Shown: positions 42,262-52,145, numbered from the stretch's first letter. The stretch: DNA of 64,000 nucleotides from Erythrobacter sp. YJ-T3-07 (GCF_015999305.1 NZ_JAEAGP010000001.1:1736001-1800000); one strand, 5' to 3'. A program made the numbers and translations. The notes: generated by a model not told the origin, from the letters alone.

Positions 42262-44163
42262 CTATTGAAAATCCGTTTCCTTGCCGATGTGTTCCCCGTT
42301 TTCGTCAGGAACAGCAGCGGCTTTTGAATCTCGTATCGGTGTCGCTCGCGCGATCCGTCTCGTCGCCATCTGGCCCAAGCGAGCGTCGAACGCCAGCTTC
42401 CGCTTCAGCAGACGCTGCTGTTCGGCGAACGCGCCTTCGGGATCGTGTTCGAAACGCTCCGTCGCAGCAGCCAGCGCCTTTTCAAGCGCCGGCCCTTCGA
42501 CCAGCAACTCGATGGCTTCGGCTAGGTCCTCGCGCGCGGTCGCTGCATCGTGGGCTTCTCTAGGCAAGCCAGATACGGATTGTTCAGCGGACCGGGAGCC
42601 CCAGCGCTCGTGGAATATGGCCTTTTTACCGTCGGCTTCAAGCGTTTCTGCGCGTTCGAGCACAGGATCGAACAAAGAAAATGTCGCAGGGTCGATCTGA
42701 CCCAACTCGGTAAGCGCCTCGCGGTGGCTCTCGACCAGCTCGGGAAACTGCGCGAGCTGGCCCACCACATCGGCCAGCAGGCGCTGCCGCTGGCCGCCTT
42801 GCGAGAGGTTGGCGAGCCGCTTGGCAAGCTCGGGCGAAAGCGGCTCCGGCTGATCGCGGCGCCATTGCTTGCGCGGCTGAAACGGCGCTTTTTCGCGGCG
42901 CGGGAAGGCGAAGGCGGAAAACTTGTCGAGCAGGTCGCGGCGGTAGAGCGAGCGGACGTCGGGCTCTTCGATGGACTCGATATGGGCCATCAGACGCGCC
43001 TTCAGCCCAGCCTTCGCCTCCGGCGTATCGAGCGGCGCGGCCTGCATTTCGAGCGTCCACAATGCCTCCAGCAGCGACTGCGCGCTGCCCAGCACCTGTT
43101 CGAAAGCTGCAACACCTTTTTTCTTTATGAGGTCGTCCGGGTCGAGCCCGGCGGGCAGCCATGCGATCTTGAGCGAGTGCCCCGGCTTCAAAAGCGGCAG
43201 CGCCCGCTCGATCGCGCGGCGCACCGCGCGCTGGCCTGCGGCATCGCCATCGAAGCACAGGATCGGGCATGACACGTGGCGCCATAGCTCCTCAATGTGA
43301 TTCTCGGTCAGCGCGGTGCCGAGCGGGGCGACGCCTTCGGCAATCCCCGCATTGGCGAGCGCGATGACATCCATATAGCCTTCGACGACCACGATCCGGT
43401 CGCTCTTGCGCGCGGCCGGGCTGGCGCGGTGGATGTTGTAGAGCGTGCGCCCCTTGTCGAACAAAGGCGTCTCGGGCGAGTTGAGATATTTGGGCGCGCC
43501 GTCCTTCGCCGTCAGGATACGCCCGCCGAACGCGATCACCCTCCCACGCACATCATGGATCGGCAGCATCAGCCGGTCGCGGAAACGGTCGTACGGGTCC
43601 TTGCCGTCGATCGCGATCCGAAGTCCGCCTTCGACCAGAAGTTGCGGCGGTAGCGTGCCGAGAGCGGTGGCGAGTGCCTGCCGCTCGTCCGGCGCGTAGC
43701 CGAAGCCGAACTCGCGCATCGTCGCCTGGGAGAAGCCGCGCCTGTCCAGATAATCGCGCGCTGCGTTGCCCCGCGGACCGGCCAGTTCGCGCACGAAGAA
43801 TTCCTGCGCGGCGCCCATCGCATCGTGCAGTCCGGCGCGGCGCTTTGCCTTTTGCGCCTCTCGCGGGTCGGGTGCGGGCATTTCCATCCCCGCGGTCACC
43901 GCCAGTTCCTTGACCGCATCCATGAAGGTGAGGCCGCGCTGGTCGGTCATCCAGCGGATCACATCGCCATGCGCGCCGCAGCCGAAACAGTGGTAGAAGC
44001 CCTTCTGGTCGTTGACCGTGAAGCTGGGCGTCTTTTCGTCATGAAACGGGCAGCACGCCTTCCACTCGCGCCCTGCGCGCTGCAGCTTGGTCGTCCGCAT
44101 GATGACGCTGGAAAGCGTCACCCGCGTGCGCAGCTGATCGAGCCATTGTGGAGAGAGCGCCAT
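42262..44163 (-). CDS. dnaG: DNA primase DnaG
   Basis: 633-residue primase. Zinc-binding domain CPFHDEKTPSF...YHCFGCGAHGD (about residues 38-68), the catalytic TOPRIM residues in IVVVEGYMDVI and CFDGDAAGQRA, and a C-terminal helicase-binding helical region are visible. It makes RNA primers for the replisome. The start at 44163 (MALSPQWLDQL) is used, since family proteins begin with this helix; an ATG eight residues earlier is possible. Confidence 0.96.
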   Translation of the reverse strand: MALSPQWLDQLRTRVTLSSVIMRTTKLQRAGREWKACCPFHDEKTPSFTVNDQKGFYHCFGCGAHGDVIRWMTDQRGLTFMDAVKELAVTAGMEMPAPDPREAQKAKRRAGLHDAMGAAQEFFVRELAGPRGNAARDYLDRRGFSQATMREFGFGYAPDERQALATALGTLPPQLLVEGGLRIAIDGKDPYDRFRDRLMLPIHDVRGRVIAFGGRILTAKDGAPKYLNSPETPLFDKGRTLYNIHRASPAARKSDRIVVVEGYMDVIALANAGIAEGVAPLGTALTENHIEELWRHVSCPILCFDGDAAGQRAVRRAIERALPLLKPGHSLKIAWLPAGLDPDDLIKKKGVAAFEQVLGSAQSLLEALWTLEMQAAPLDTPEAKAGLKARLMAHIESIEEPDVRSLYRRDLLDKFSAFAFPRREKAPFQPRKQWRRDQPEPLSPELAKRLANLSQGGQRQRLLADVVGQLAQFPELVESHREALTELGQIDPATFSLFDPVLERAETLEADGKKAIFHERWGSRSAEQSVSGLPREAHDAATAREDLAEAIELLVEGPALEKALAAATERFEHDPEGAFAEQQRLLKRKLAFDARLGQMATRRIARATPIRDSKAAAVPDENGEHIGKETDFQ

Positions 44164-44220
44164 TGGATGCGTTCTAGCCGTTCGCACCCGGCGAAGTCGA
44201 GATACGAACGGCTTGCCGGA

Positions 44221-44934
44221 TCAGGGCGCGGTGTCGTCCTGCTCTTCAACCTTGGGCGGGAAGGGGCCGGTTGCCAGCGCGATCTTTTCGTCCGCGCGCA
44301 GCGTGTAGGCTTCTGCCGGGCCTTCGGGCGGCAGGGTGCTCTGCCAGAAGAAGGTGATCGGCTCGCCCGTGCCCCAGTTGTTGCCACCGACCGCGCGCCA
44401 CACCAGCGTGCCGTTGTCGTCCTCGACCCGAATCACGCCATCGGGGCCGAGTGCCTTGGCCGCCTGCTTGCGGTCGTAACCGATCGCGCCGGTGAAGCCA
44501 TACGCCTCGCGCACCGTGCCGAACACCGTCGCCGCCGCGACCTCGTCCAGCCCCACGGGCCGGGTGAAGGGCGGATCATTGGGCGCGTCCGTTCCCGGGG
44601 TGACGATGTGGACATAGGTATAGACAGTCCCCTCGGGCATATCCTCGGGGTCGCAGGTGTCATATTCTTCGGGGCACGCAACGTAGCTGACGATATCGCC
44701 GATCGACCGCCCGCCCGCGACGATCGAAGCCTCGACTTCCGGCCCCACGGCCCCTTCGATCTTCGGCCCGATTTTGAGCTCGCCGAAATCGGATGCGACC
44801 AGACTGCGCGGTTCCGATGGAGCATCGCTGGTCAGCGTGGGCGAGGGGGCAGGGGCGGGCTCCGCCTCTTCCGATCCGCCCGAACAGGCGGCCAATGCCA
44901 GCAGCGCGGCACAGCAGACGAAGCGTGAAATCAC
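44221..44934 (-). CDS. Putative lipoprotein
   Basis: 237-residue exported protein with a lipobox (CCAALLALAACSGGSEEA, Cys at residue 17) and an acidic Pro/Ala-rich linker, followed by a globular part I do not recognise (VASDFGELKIGPKIEGAVGPEVE; key parts DFGELKIGPKIEGAVG, GGNNWGTGEPITFFWQ). Outer-membrane attachment in the periplasm is likely. The start overlaps the yqeY stop by 4 bp; the gene lies between yqeY and dnaG. Confidence 0.78.
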   Translation of the reverse strand: MISRFVCCAALLALAACSGGSEEAEPAPAPSPTLTSDAPSEPRSLVASDFGELKIGPKIEGAVGPEVEASIVAGGRSIGDIVSYVACPEEYDTCDPEDMPEGTVYTYVHIVTPGTDAPNDPPFTRPVGLDEVAAATVFGTVREAYGFTGAIGYDRKQAAKALGPDGVIRVEDDNGTLVWRAVGGNNWGTGEPITFFWQSTLPPEGPAEAYTLRADEKIALATGPFPPKVEEQDDTAP

Positions 44935-45383
44935 TGCAACGCCTCTTTCACCCAGCCCGAGGTGCGCGTCATGTCCAGCGTCGCGCCGTGGCGCGCCTTC
45001 AGTTCCGCCATGACCTTGCCCATCGACTTGATATCGGCTGCACCCAGATCGGTCTTCACCTGGTCGATCGCGGCGCGAGTCTCGGCCTCGTCCATCTGCT
45101 TGGGGAGGAATTCCTCGATCACGGCCAGTTCGGCCTCTTCCTGTGCGGCAAGCTCTTCGCGCCCGCCATCGCGGTACATCGCGATCGATTCCTTGCGCTG
45201 CTTGGCCATCTTCATCAGCACGTCGGTCACCAGCTCGTCGTCGTTGACCTCGCCCTTGGCGGTGCGCTGCTCGATATCGCGATCCTTGATCTTGGCCTGG
45301 ATGAGGCGGAGCGCGGCCGTCCGCTCCTTGTTGCCGCCCTTCATTGCGGCGATCGTTTCCTGCTTGATGGTATCGCGAATCAT
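44931..45383 (-). CDS. GatB/YqeY domain protein
   Basis: 150-residue YqeY-like protein: MIRDTIKQETIAAMKGGNKERTAALRLI and EEFLPKQMDEAETRAAI carry the family signature, and the C-terminal GKVMAELKARHGATLD resembles the tail domain of GatB, which binds tRNA. The biological role of YqeY is not settled. The start at 45383 is at a strong family N-terminus; the frame stays open further upstream without coding support. A near-consensus GGAAC-N16-CGTC lies 35 bp upstream. Confidence 0.9.
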   Translation of the reverse strand: MIRDTIKQETIAAMKGGNKERTAALRLIQAKIKDRDIEQRTAKGEVNDDELVTDVLMKMAKQRKESIAMYRDGGREELAAQEEAELAVIEEFLPKQMDEAETRAAIDQVKTDLGAADIKSMGKVMAELKARHGATLDMTRTSGWVKEALQ

Positions 45384-45417
45384 GGTTTCCGGTTTGCCCT
45401 TATCTCTTATCTCTTCA

Positions 45418-45442
45418 GACGAGCGCCTATAACAAATGTTCC
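45418..45442 (-). promoter_or_regulatory. Possible EcfG-type promoter before yqeY
   Basis: Minus-strand GGAAC, 16 bp, CGTC: one mismatch to the alphaproteobacterial general-stress consensus GGAAC-N16/17-CGTT, positioned about 35 bp before the yqeY ATG. A single-mismatch site can occur by chance. The rest of the gap to carA is otherwise unremarkable. Confidence 0.3.
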
Positions 45443-45545
45443 TGTGGGTGGGAGACGCTTCGCGCGCTTGACGGGCGCGGAGTGCACGCCTAGCCGGATG
45501 GCTTAGCACACATCGCCGGACAAATTTAAAGGAACGGACAAGCCC

Positions 45546-46724
45546 ATGGCTTCAGCCGAGATCACTCCTGCGCAGCCTGAAGGCGCGACGGGCCTGTTGC
45601 TTCTTGCCGATGGTACGGCCCTGTGGGGTGTCGGCTGCGGAGCCGAGGGAAGCGCCGTTGGGGAGGTGTGTTTCAACACCTCGATGACCGGCTATCAGGA
45701 AGTGATGACCGACCCGAGCTATGCCGGGCAGATCGTCACCTTCACCTTCCCGCACATCGGCAATGTCGGCGCGAATCCGGAAGACATCGAGAGCAAGGTG
45801 GAGAGCGCGCTTGGCTGCATCATGCGCGAAATTCCGACCGGCCCGAGCAATTTCCGATCGACGCTGGATCTCGACACCTGGCTTAAGGACGAGGGCAAGA
45901 TCGGCCTCGCGGGCGTCGACACCCGCGCGCTGACCCGCCTCATCCGCCTGAACGGCGCACCCAATGCGGTGATCGCGCACAGCGCTGAAGGCGTGTTCGA
46001 CCTCGACGCGCTCTTGCAGAAAGCGCGCGAGTGGCCCGGGCTCGAAGGCATGGACCTCGCCCGCCGCGTGTCGCGCAAGGCGCACGAAGGCTGGCGCGGC
46101 GGCGCGTGGGAGCTAGGCAAGGGCTATGGCGAAAGCGCGGTGAGTAAGCCGCACGTGGTCGCGATCGACTATGGCGCGAAGGACAATATCTTCCGCCAGC
46201 TGGTCCGCGCGGGCGCGCGGGTGACGGTGGTGCCCGCAGAAACCTCGCTGGAAGATGTGCTGGCGTACGAGCCCGACGGCGTGTTCCTCTCCAACGGCCC
46301 GGGCGACCCTGCCGCGACCGGCGCCTACGCGGTTCCGGTGATTCAGGGCCTGCTGGAGCGTGATGTGCCGATCTTCGGCATTTGTCTGGGTCACCAGCTG
46401 CTCGGCCTCGCGGCGGGCGCAAAGACCGCCAAGATGTTCCAGGGCCACCGCGGCGCCAACCACCCCGTCCAGCGCGTCGGCGAGGGCTGGGGCGATGCGA
46501 CCGGCCTGGTCGAGATCACCAGCATGAACCACGGCTTCGCAGTCGACGGCGACACGCTGCCCGCGAATGTCGAGCAGACGCACGTCTCCCTGTTCGACGG
46601 CACCAATTGCGGCATCGCGATCAAGGGCAAGCGGGCGTTCGGGGTGCAGTATCACCCCGAGGCGAGCCCCGGGCCGCAGGACAGCTTCTACCTGTTCGAG
46701 AAGTTTGTGGGGATGCTGGGGTGA
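45546..46724 (+). CDS. carA: Carbamoyl-phosphate synthase small subunit
   Basis: 392-residue glutaminase subunit that feeds ammonia to CarB for pyrimidine and arginine synthesis. FNTSMTGYQEVMTDPSYAGQ and the triad region PIFGICLGHQLLGLA (nucleophile Cys) and VQYHPEASPGPQD are present. The start has GGAACGGAC upstream. carB lies 1.5 kb downstream, separated by three unrelated genes. Confidence 0.96.
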   Translation: MASAEITPAQPEGATGLLLLADGTALWGVGCGAEGSAVGEVCFNTSMTGYQEVMTDPSYAGQIVTFTFPHIGNVGANPEDIESKVESALGCIMREIPTGPSNFRSTLDLDTWLKDEGKIGLAGVDTRALTRLIRLNGAPNAVIAHSAEGVFDLDALLQKAREWPGLEGMDLARRVSRKAHEGWRGGAWELGKGYGESAVSKPHVVAIDYGAKDNIFRQLVRAGARVTVVPAETSLEDVLAYEPDGVFLSNGPGDPAATGAYAVPVIQGLLERDVPIFGICLGHQLLGLAAGAKTAKMFQGHRGANHPVQRVGEGWGDATGLVEITSMNHGFAVDGDTLPANVEQTHVSLFDGTNCGIAIKGKRAFGVQYHPEASPGPQDSFYLFEKFVGMLG

Positions 46725-47080
46725 TCGAATTCCCACCAAGCTATCCAGAGAGAAAACTTCTCAAGCGGGCTGTACGGTGGTCGCTCAGAAATCGTTATCA
46801 CATTCCCTCATTGACGAAGCTTGAACCGAAGAGATCTTTGCAAGCCCTGACCAAAGTAGGAAGGGATTGGCAGAAGTATGGCTTAGGGACAATGATAGAG
46901 CAGTCCGAAAATGGCCGGCGCTCTGTGCACTTCGCACTGAACGACGATGCAGTCACGGCAGTGAAGCAGATGGATGAGGCTTCCATTATCGGTCGCGTAA
47001 AATCTGTTGGATGGTCGAATTGGATCGCACTCGCGGCCCTCTTCGTTTCGATCGCCGCGTTGTTAAAGCCTGGATCATAA
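46721..47080 (+). CDS. Small tail-anchored hypothetical protein of lower G+C
   Basis: 119 residues with a basic, possibly winged-helix-like first two-thirds (LKRAVRWSLRNRYHIPSLTK, GRRSVHFALNDDAVTAVKQ) and a C-terminal hydrophobic helix (NWIALAALFVSIAALL) that ends a few residues from the terminus, as in tail-anchored proteins. Start is a GTG overlapping the carA stop (GTGA). By my count the first 160 bases are about 48% G+C against a high-GC surround, suggesting acquisition. No family is recognised. Confidence 0.65.
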   Translation: MIEFPPSYPERKLLKRAVRWSLRNRYHIPSLTKLEPKRSLQALTKVGRDWQKYGLGTMIEQSENGRRSVHFALNDDAVTAVKQMDEASIIGRVKSVGWSNWIALAALFVSIAALLKPGS

Positions 47081-47124
47081 ATGCCGAAGTGCACTGACAT
47101 TTTTTTTCCTTCCGGACTGCAACT

Positions 47125-47144
47125 CCCCTCCCCGTGGGGAGGGG
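47125..47144. repeat. REP-like palindrome 1
   Basis: Perfect 9-bp inverted repeat, arms CCCCTCCCC and GGGGAGGGG with a GT loop, followed by a G-rich tract (TTGGGGGTGGGGG). It lies in the gap between the low-GC gene and the DUF559 gene. Similar C/G-rich hairpins are widespread in alphaproteobacterial intergenic regions. Confidence 0.7.
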
Positions 47145-47211
47145 TTGGGGGTGGGGGTTCGGCGTTGATGGCCGGGTGCTTCACCTCGAACGTGGCACAC
47201 CCATCCCCCGG

Positions 47212-47233
47212 CCCCTTCCCTCAAGGGAAGGGG
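47212..47233. repeat. REP-like palindrome 2
   Basis: Perfect 9-bp inverted repeat, arms CCCCTTCCC and GGGAAGGGG around TCAA, ending 3 bp before the DUF559 stop codon. With the first palindrome it brackets 67 bp. On the minus strand it lies immediately downstream of the DUF559 gene and could also stop transcription, although no T-run follows. Confidence 0.7.
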
Positions 47234-47236
47234 AGG

Positions 47237-47584
47237 TCAGGCGTTGCGTGCGATTTCTATCTCGCGCCCGATAGTCGCGAGAACGCCGTCGGTGTTCTCA
47301 AGGACGTCGTGGTTCCAGAAGCGGATGATGCGGTAGCCGTGCGCCTCGATATGCGCGGTGCGCGGGGCGTCGGCCTGTGCGGAGTGCTGGCCGCCGTCGC
47401 ATTCGATTGCGATGCGAAGCGATCGGCAAGCGAAGTCCACGATGAAATCTCCGATCTGGTGCTGGCGGACGAACTTCGCGCCGCGGAGCTGGCTGCTGCG
47501 AAGGTGCGTCCACAGGCGCTGTTCGGCATCGGTAGGACAGTTGCGCAATTCGCGCGCCACGCCGGTCAATCGCTTCTCCACCAT
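47237..47584 (-). CDS. DUF559 endonuclease-domain protein
   Basis: 115-residue single-domain DUF559 (Vsr/restriction-endonuclease-like fold). The catalytic-looking elements are EQRLWTHLRSSQLRGAKF, HQIGDFIVDFACRSLRIAIE with ECDGGQH following, and GYRIIRFWNHDVLEN. It is a common accessory gene of unknown function, often near palindromic repeats. The ATG at 47584 (MVEKRLTG) is chosen; the adjoining GTG is possible. It is antisense to an open frame leading into the next gene. Confidence 0.85.
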   Translation of the reverse strand: MVEKRLTGVARELRNCPTDAEQRLWTHLRSSQLRGAKFVRQHQIGDFIVDFACRSLRIAIECDGGQHSAQADAPRTAHIEAHGYRIIRFWNHDVLENTDGVLATIGREIEIARNA

Positions 47585-47608
47585 CGCCGTACACCCATAA
47601 GCTACCCG

Positions 47609-48232
47609 TTGGCGCTGCGCACCCTCCGTGAGACCCTTCAAGGGAAGCGGCTCTGGTGCGCCATCGCCTTGGCGCTCGCAAGCCTCGCCAGCCCCGCGCT
47701 CGCCCAAGCCCCTGCGCCCGCGCAGGAATGGCCCGCGGTCGAACTCGCGCCCGGCGTGGTCTTCGCCGCCGATGGCTCGGTCGAGGTCGAGGCGGGGCCG
47801 GGCGGGGTGCCGGTGGTCAACTTCTGGCGGCCGGTGCTCTTTCGTGAAGAGAGCAAATACCCCGTCGGCGGGCGGATGGATTGCCGCGTGGTCGCCGCCA
47901 CGCAAGGCTACAGCGACGCCGCCTTCGATCTCGAAGCGACCTACGAAGCGGAAGAAGACCGGCGCAAGCGCGAGGGGCATGTCGAGGAAGACCGCGCGCG
48001 CGCCTATGACGGCGATGTGCGCGAGCTCGACATCATCACCCGCCGCCGCAAGCCGCACGATCACCACGTGCTGAGCTACATCGCGATCAAGCGCGACACG
48101 CAGCTGGTCCAGATTCGCCGCAATTGTTCCTTCGTCCATGGCTATGAGGTCGGCACGGTCGACTATCTCGCCTACGTCAATCGCTATACCGGCCTGCGCA
48201 TCGCCGCGCCTCAAACCCCCTCGGAGTCCTGA
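47609..48232 (+). CDS. Secreted hypothetical protein upstream of carB, start uncertain
   Basis: About 207 residues. A signal-peptide-like [20 protein letters not shown] precedes a mature part with charged blocks ([38 protein letters not shown]). I do not recognise the family. No ATG lies near the signal peptide: the nearest plausible start is the TTG at 47609, giving an unusually long n-region ([13 protein letters not shown]). The stop overlaps the carB ATG (TGATG), so carB is probably coupled to it. The 5' end may have been disturbed by the insertion of the neighbouring DUF559 gene. Confidence 0.65.
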   Translation: MALRTLRETLQGKRLWCAIALALASLASPALAQAPAPAQEWPAVELAPGVVFAADGSVEVEAGPGGVPVVNFWRPVLFREESKYPVGGRMDCRVVAATQGYSDAAFDLEATYEAEEDRRKREGHVEEDRARAYDGDVRELDIITRRRKPHDHHVLSYIAIKRDTQLVQIRRNCSFVHGYEVGTVDYLAYVNRYTGLRIAAPQTPSES

Positions 48233-51200
48233 TGCCCAAACGTACCGACATTTCCTCCATCCTCGTCATCGGCGCAGGCCCCATCATCATCGGGCAGGCG
48301 TGCGAGTTCGATTATTCGGGCACGCAGGCGATCAAGGCGCTGAAGGAGGAGGGCTATCGCGTCATCCTCGTCAATTCGAACCCGGCGACGATCATGACCG
48401 ATCCCGAGTTCGCCGACGCGACCTATATCGAACCGATCACGCCCGAGGTGGTCGAGAAGATAATTGCCAAGGAAAAGCCCGACGCGCTGCTGCCCACGAT
48501 GGGCGGGCAGACCGCGCTGAACTGTGCGCTCAAGCTGTTCGAGAGCGGCGCGCTGGAGCGGCACGGGGTGCAGATGATCGGCGCGGATGCCGATGCGATC
48601 GACAAGGCGGAGAACCGCCAGCGCTTCCGCGAGGCGATGGACAAGATCGGGCTGGAAAGCGCGGTCAGCGGCGTCGCCACCACGGTCGAGCAGGCGTTCG
48701 AGGTGCTCGAGCGGACGGGCTTGCCCTCGATCATCCGTCCCAGCTTTACTCTGGGCGGGACCGGCGGCGGGATTGCCTACAACAAGGCTGAATTCGAGCG
48801 GATCGTGCGCGAAGGCCTCGACGCGAGCCCGACGACCGAGGTGCTGATCGAGGAATCGCTGCTCGGGTGGAAAGAATACGAGATGGAGGTTGTCCGCGAC
48901 CACAAGGACAACTGCATCATCATCTGCTCGATCGAGAATGTCGATCCGATGGGCGTGCACACCGGCGATTCGATCACCGTCGCGCCCGCGCTGACGCTGA
49001 CCGACAAGGAATACCAGATCATGCGCAGCGCCAGCATCGCGGTGCTGCGCGAGATCGGCGTGGAGACGGGTGGATCGAACGTGCAGTTCGCCGTGAACCC
49101 GGAAAACGGCCGCCTGATCGTCATCGAGATGAATCCGCGCGTCTCGCGCTCTTCCGCGCTGGCATCGAAGGCGACCGGCTTCCCCATCGCGCGCGTCGCG
49201 GCGAAGCTGGCGGTGGGCTACACGCTGGATGAGATCACCAACGAGATCACCGGCGCGACGCCCGCCAGCTTCGAGCCGACGATTGACTATGTCGTCACCA
49301 AGATCCCCCGCTTCGCGTTCGAGAAGTTCAAGGGCGCGGAACCGGTGCTCTCCACCGCGATGAAGTCTGTCGGCGAGGTGATGGCAATCGGCCGCTCCTT
49401 CCCGGAAAGCCTGCAGAAGGCACTGCGCGGTCTGGAAACCGGGCTGGACGGGCTCGACCCGGTCGAGGAGCTGGAAGACGCCTCGCACGACCAGATCCTC
49501 GCTGCGATCAGCCGCCGCACGCCCTCGCGCCTGCTCGGCATCGGGCAGGCGTTCCGCGCCGGTCTGCCGTTCGAAACGATCCGCGAGACGACCACCTATG
49601 ATCCGTGGTTCCTGCGCCAGATCGAAGCCATCGTGGAGGCGGAGAAGCAGGTCGCCGAAAACGGACTGCCGCGCGATGCGGCTGAGCTGCGCAAGCTGAA
49701 GGCGATGGGCTTTTCCGATGCCCAGCTCGCACGGCTTGCGGTCCAGTCGGTCGGCGCGGCACCGGGTGCGCAGGCTGCCCGTTCGGGCCTGCTGCACGAT
49801 GCGATGCAGGCGATGGCGGGCGCGACCAGTGCCGAGGAAGTGCGCAAGCTGCGCCACAAGCTTGGCGTGCTGCCGGTCTACAAGCGGATCGACAGCTGCG
49901 CCGCCGAGTTCGAGGCGGTCACGCCCTATATGTATTCGACCTACGAGGCCCCGGCCTTCGGTGCCCCGGCGGACGAATCCGATCCGTCGGATCGCAGGAA
50001 GATCGTCATTCTGGGCGGTGGCCCCAACCGTATCGGGCAGGGCATCGAGTTCGACTATTGCTGCGTCCACGCCTGTTTCGCGCTGAGCGAAGCCGGGTTC
50101 GAGACGATCATGGTCAACTGCAACCCGGAAACGGTCTCGACCGATTACGACACCTCCGATCGCCTCTACTTCGAACCGCTGACGGCTGAAGACGTGCTCG
50201 AGATTCTCGCGCGCGAGATGGTGAAGGGGGAGCTGGTCGGCGTGATCGTCCAGTTCGGCGGGCAGACCCCGCTCAAGCTGGCGCAGGCGCTGGAGGACGA
50301 GGGGATCCCGATCCTCGGCACCAGCCCCGACGCGATCGACCTGGCCGAGGACCGCGAGCGGTTTGCCAAGCTGGTCAACAAGCTGAAGCTGATGCAGCCC
50401 GACAATGGCATCGCCAAGAGCCGCGATGAAGCCGCCGCCGCTGCGCGCAAGATCGGCTATCCCGTGCTGCTGCGCCCGTCCTACGTGCTGGGCGGAAGCG
50501 CGATGCAGGTGGTCGATTCCGAGGCCCAGCTGGACGACTACATCGCCAGCGCGGTGAAGGTGTCGGGCGACAGCCCGGTGCTGGTCGACCAGTATCTGCG
50601 CGATGCGATCGAATGCGATGTCGACGTGCTGTGCGACGGGACCGATATCGTCGTCGCCGGCGTAATGCAGCATGTCGAGGAAGCGGGCGTACACTCGGGC
50701 GACAGCGCCTGCACCCTGCCGCCCTATTCGCTGAGCGCGGAAGTGGTCGAGGAGATCGAGCGCCAGTCCGAAGCGCTGGCGCGCGAGCTCAAGGTGGTGG
50801 GCCTGATGAACGCGCAGTTCGCGGTCAAGGAAGGGGAGATCTACCTGATCGAGGTCAACCCGCGCGCAAGCCGCACGGTGCCCTTCGTCGCCAAGACCAT
50901 CGGGCAGCCGATCGCCAAATATGCCGCGCGGATCATGGCGGGCGAAAAGCTCGCCGACCTGCCGCCGATCAACCGCGAGCTGGACTATGTCGCGGTCAAG
51001 GAAGCCGTGTTCCCCTGGGGTCGCTTCCCCGGTGTGGACCCGGTCCTGTCGCCGGAGATGAAGTCCACCGGCGAGGTGATGGGGCTCGATCGCGAATTCG
51101 CGATGGCCTTCGCCAAGGCACAGCTGGGCGCAGGGATGATCCTGCCGCGCGGGGGCAGGGCGTTCGTGTCCGTGAAGGATAGCGACAAGCCGGCAATCGT

Positions 51201-51552
51201 CGATGCGGTGCGCGAGCTGGTGGAGGACGGGTTCGAGATCGTCGCGACCGGTGGCACCCACGCCTACCTCGCCGATCAGGGCCTCCCGGTCACGCTGGTC
51301 AACAAGGTTGCGCAGGGCCGCCCGCATATCGTCGACCGGATCATCGACCACGAAATCGACCTGATCCTGAACACGACCGAAGGCTGGCAGAGCCTGCGCG
51401 ACAGCCAGTCGATCCGTGCGAGCGCGCTGGAACACAAGGTGCCGTATTTCACCACCGCATCTGCGGGTCGCGCAGCTGTGGAGGCGATTACCGCGCTTAC
51501 GTCTCAACCGCTTGAAGTTCGCTCTCTGCAATCCTATTATTCCGGGACCTGA
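48232..51552 (+). CDS. carB: Carbamoyl-phosphate synthase large subunit
   Basis: 1,106-residue CarB with two ATP-grasp halves. Carboxyphosphate half: [34 protein letters not shown] and [13 protein letters not shown]. Carbamoyl-phosphate half: [34 protein letters not shown] and [13 protein letters not shown]-terminal MGS-like allosteric domain ([17 protein letters not shown]) ends the protein. Length is normal. It is separated from carA by a 1.5-kb accessory segment. Confidence 0.97.
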   Translation: MPKRTDISSILVIGAGPIIIGQACEFDYSGTQAIKALKEEGYRVILVNSNPATIMTDPEFADATYIEPITPEVVEKIIAKEKPDALLPTMGGQTALNCALKLFESGALERHGVQMIGADADAIDKAENRQRFREAMDKIGLESAVSGVATTVEQAFEVLERTGLPSIIRPSFTLGGTGGGIAYNKAEFERIVREGLDASPTTEVLIEESLLGWKEYEMEVVRDHKDNCIIICSIENVDPMGVHTGDSITVAPALTLTDKEYQIMRSASIAVLREIGVETGGSNVQFAVNPENGRLIVIEMNPRVSRSSALASKATGFPIARVAAKLAVGYTLDEITNEITGATPASFEPTIDYVVTKIPRFAFEKFKGAEPVLSTAMKSVGEVMAIGRSFPESLQKALRGLETGLDGLDPVEELEDASHDQILAAISRRTPSRLLGIGQAFRAGLPFETIRETTTYDPWFLRQIEAIVEAEKQVAENGLPRDAAELRKLKAMGFSDAQLARLAVQSVGAAPGAQAARSGLLHDAMQAMAGATSAEEVRKLRHKLGVLPVYKRIDSCAAEFEAVTPYMYSTYEAPAFGAPADESDPSDRRKIVILGGGPNRIGQGIEFDYCCVHACFALSEAGFETIMVNCNPETVSTDYDTSDRLYFEPLTAEDVLEILAREMVKGELVGVIVQFGGQTPLKLAQALEDEGIPILGTSPDAIDLAEDRERFAKLVNKLKLMQPDNGIAKSRDEAAAAARKIGYPVLLRPSYVLGGSAMQVVDSEAQLDDYIASAVKVSGDSPVLVDQYLRDAIECDVDVLCDGTDIVVAGVMQHVEEAGVHSGDSACTLPPYSLSAEVVEEIERQSEALARELKVVGLMNAQFAVKEGEIYLIEVNPRASRTVPFVAKTIGQPIAKYAARIMAGEKLADLPPINRELDYVAVKEAVFPWGRFPGVDPVLSPEMKSTGEVMGLDREFAMAFAKAQLGAGMILPRGGRAFVSVKDSDKPAIVDAVRELVEDGFEIVATGGTHAYLADQGLPVTLVNKVAQGRPHIVDRIIDHEIDLILNTTEGWQSLRDSQSIRASALEHKVPYFTTASAGRAAVEAITALTSQPLEVRSLQSYYSGT

Positions 51553-51677
51553 CGTCCGCTCTTCTCCCCGAAAACCGCTCTCTGCCTCTACCGCCCCGAT
51601 CCGGGCGCGGCGCGGGCGGGACTTTCGGAAAAGATGCGGCGGGCGTGCAGACCATTTAGGATAGATCGGGGGTACCC

Positions 51678-52145
51678 ATGGAAAAAGTTCCGATGCTGGC
51701 AGAAGGCTACGAGCGGCTTACGGCCGATCTGAAAGCCCTGCGCGCGGAACGTCCGAAGATCGTCGACGCGATTGAAGAAGCGCGTGCACATGGCGATCTT
51801 TCGGAAAACGCCGAATATCACGCCGCGAAGGAGCGGCAGGGCCAGGTCGAGGCGCAGATCGCCGAGATCGAGGACCGGGTGACCCGCGCGCAGATCATCG
51901 ATCCCTCGACCCTGTCGGGCGACAAGGTGGTGTTCGGGGCGACCGTGACCCTGCTCGACGAAAACGACAAGCCGATCAAATACCAGATCGTCGGCCAGAC
52001 CGAAGCGGACGCAAAGTCAGCCCGCATCTCCTACAATTCGCCCTTGGCGCGCGCGCTGATCGGGAAGAAGGTGGGTGAAGAGGTCGAGGTGACGGTTCCG
52101 TCGGGCGACAAGTTCTACCTCGTCGAGAAGATCGAATTCATCTGA
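51678..52145 (+). CDS. greA: Transcription elongation factor GreA
   Basis: 155-residue GreA: N-terminal coiled coil with [22 protein letters not shown] and the acidic tip, and a C-terminal FKBP-like domain ([20 protein letters not shown]). It rescues backtracked RNA polymerase. It follows carB by about 125 bp, a common alphaproteobacterial neighbourhood. Confidence 0.96.
   Translation: MEKVPMLAEGYERLTADLKALRAERPKIVDAIEEARAHGDLSENAEYHAAKERQGQVEAQIAEIEDRVTRAQIIDPSTLSGDKVVFGATVTLLDENDKPIKYQIVGQTEADAKSARISYNSPLARALIGKKVGEEVEVTVPSGDKFYLVEKIEFI

Noticed and set aside
47081..47110. Intrinsic terminator before the T-run near 47100
   Set aside because: The eight-T run follows only a short AGTGCACT palindrome; too weak to call.
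48211..51531. 1,106-residue open frame antisense to carB
   Set aside because: A mirror frame caused by high third-position G+C; its translation is low-complexity His/Asp/Arg/Leu-rich with no domain, while the opposite strand is clearly CarB.
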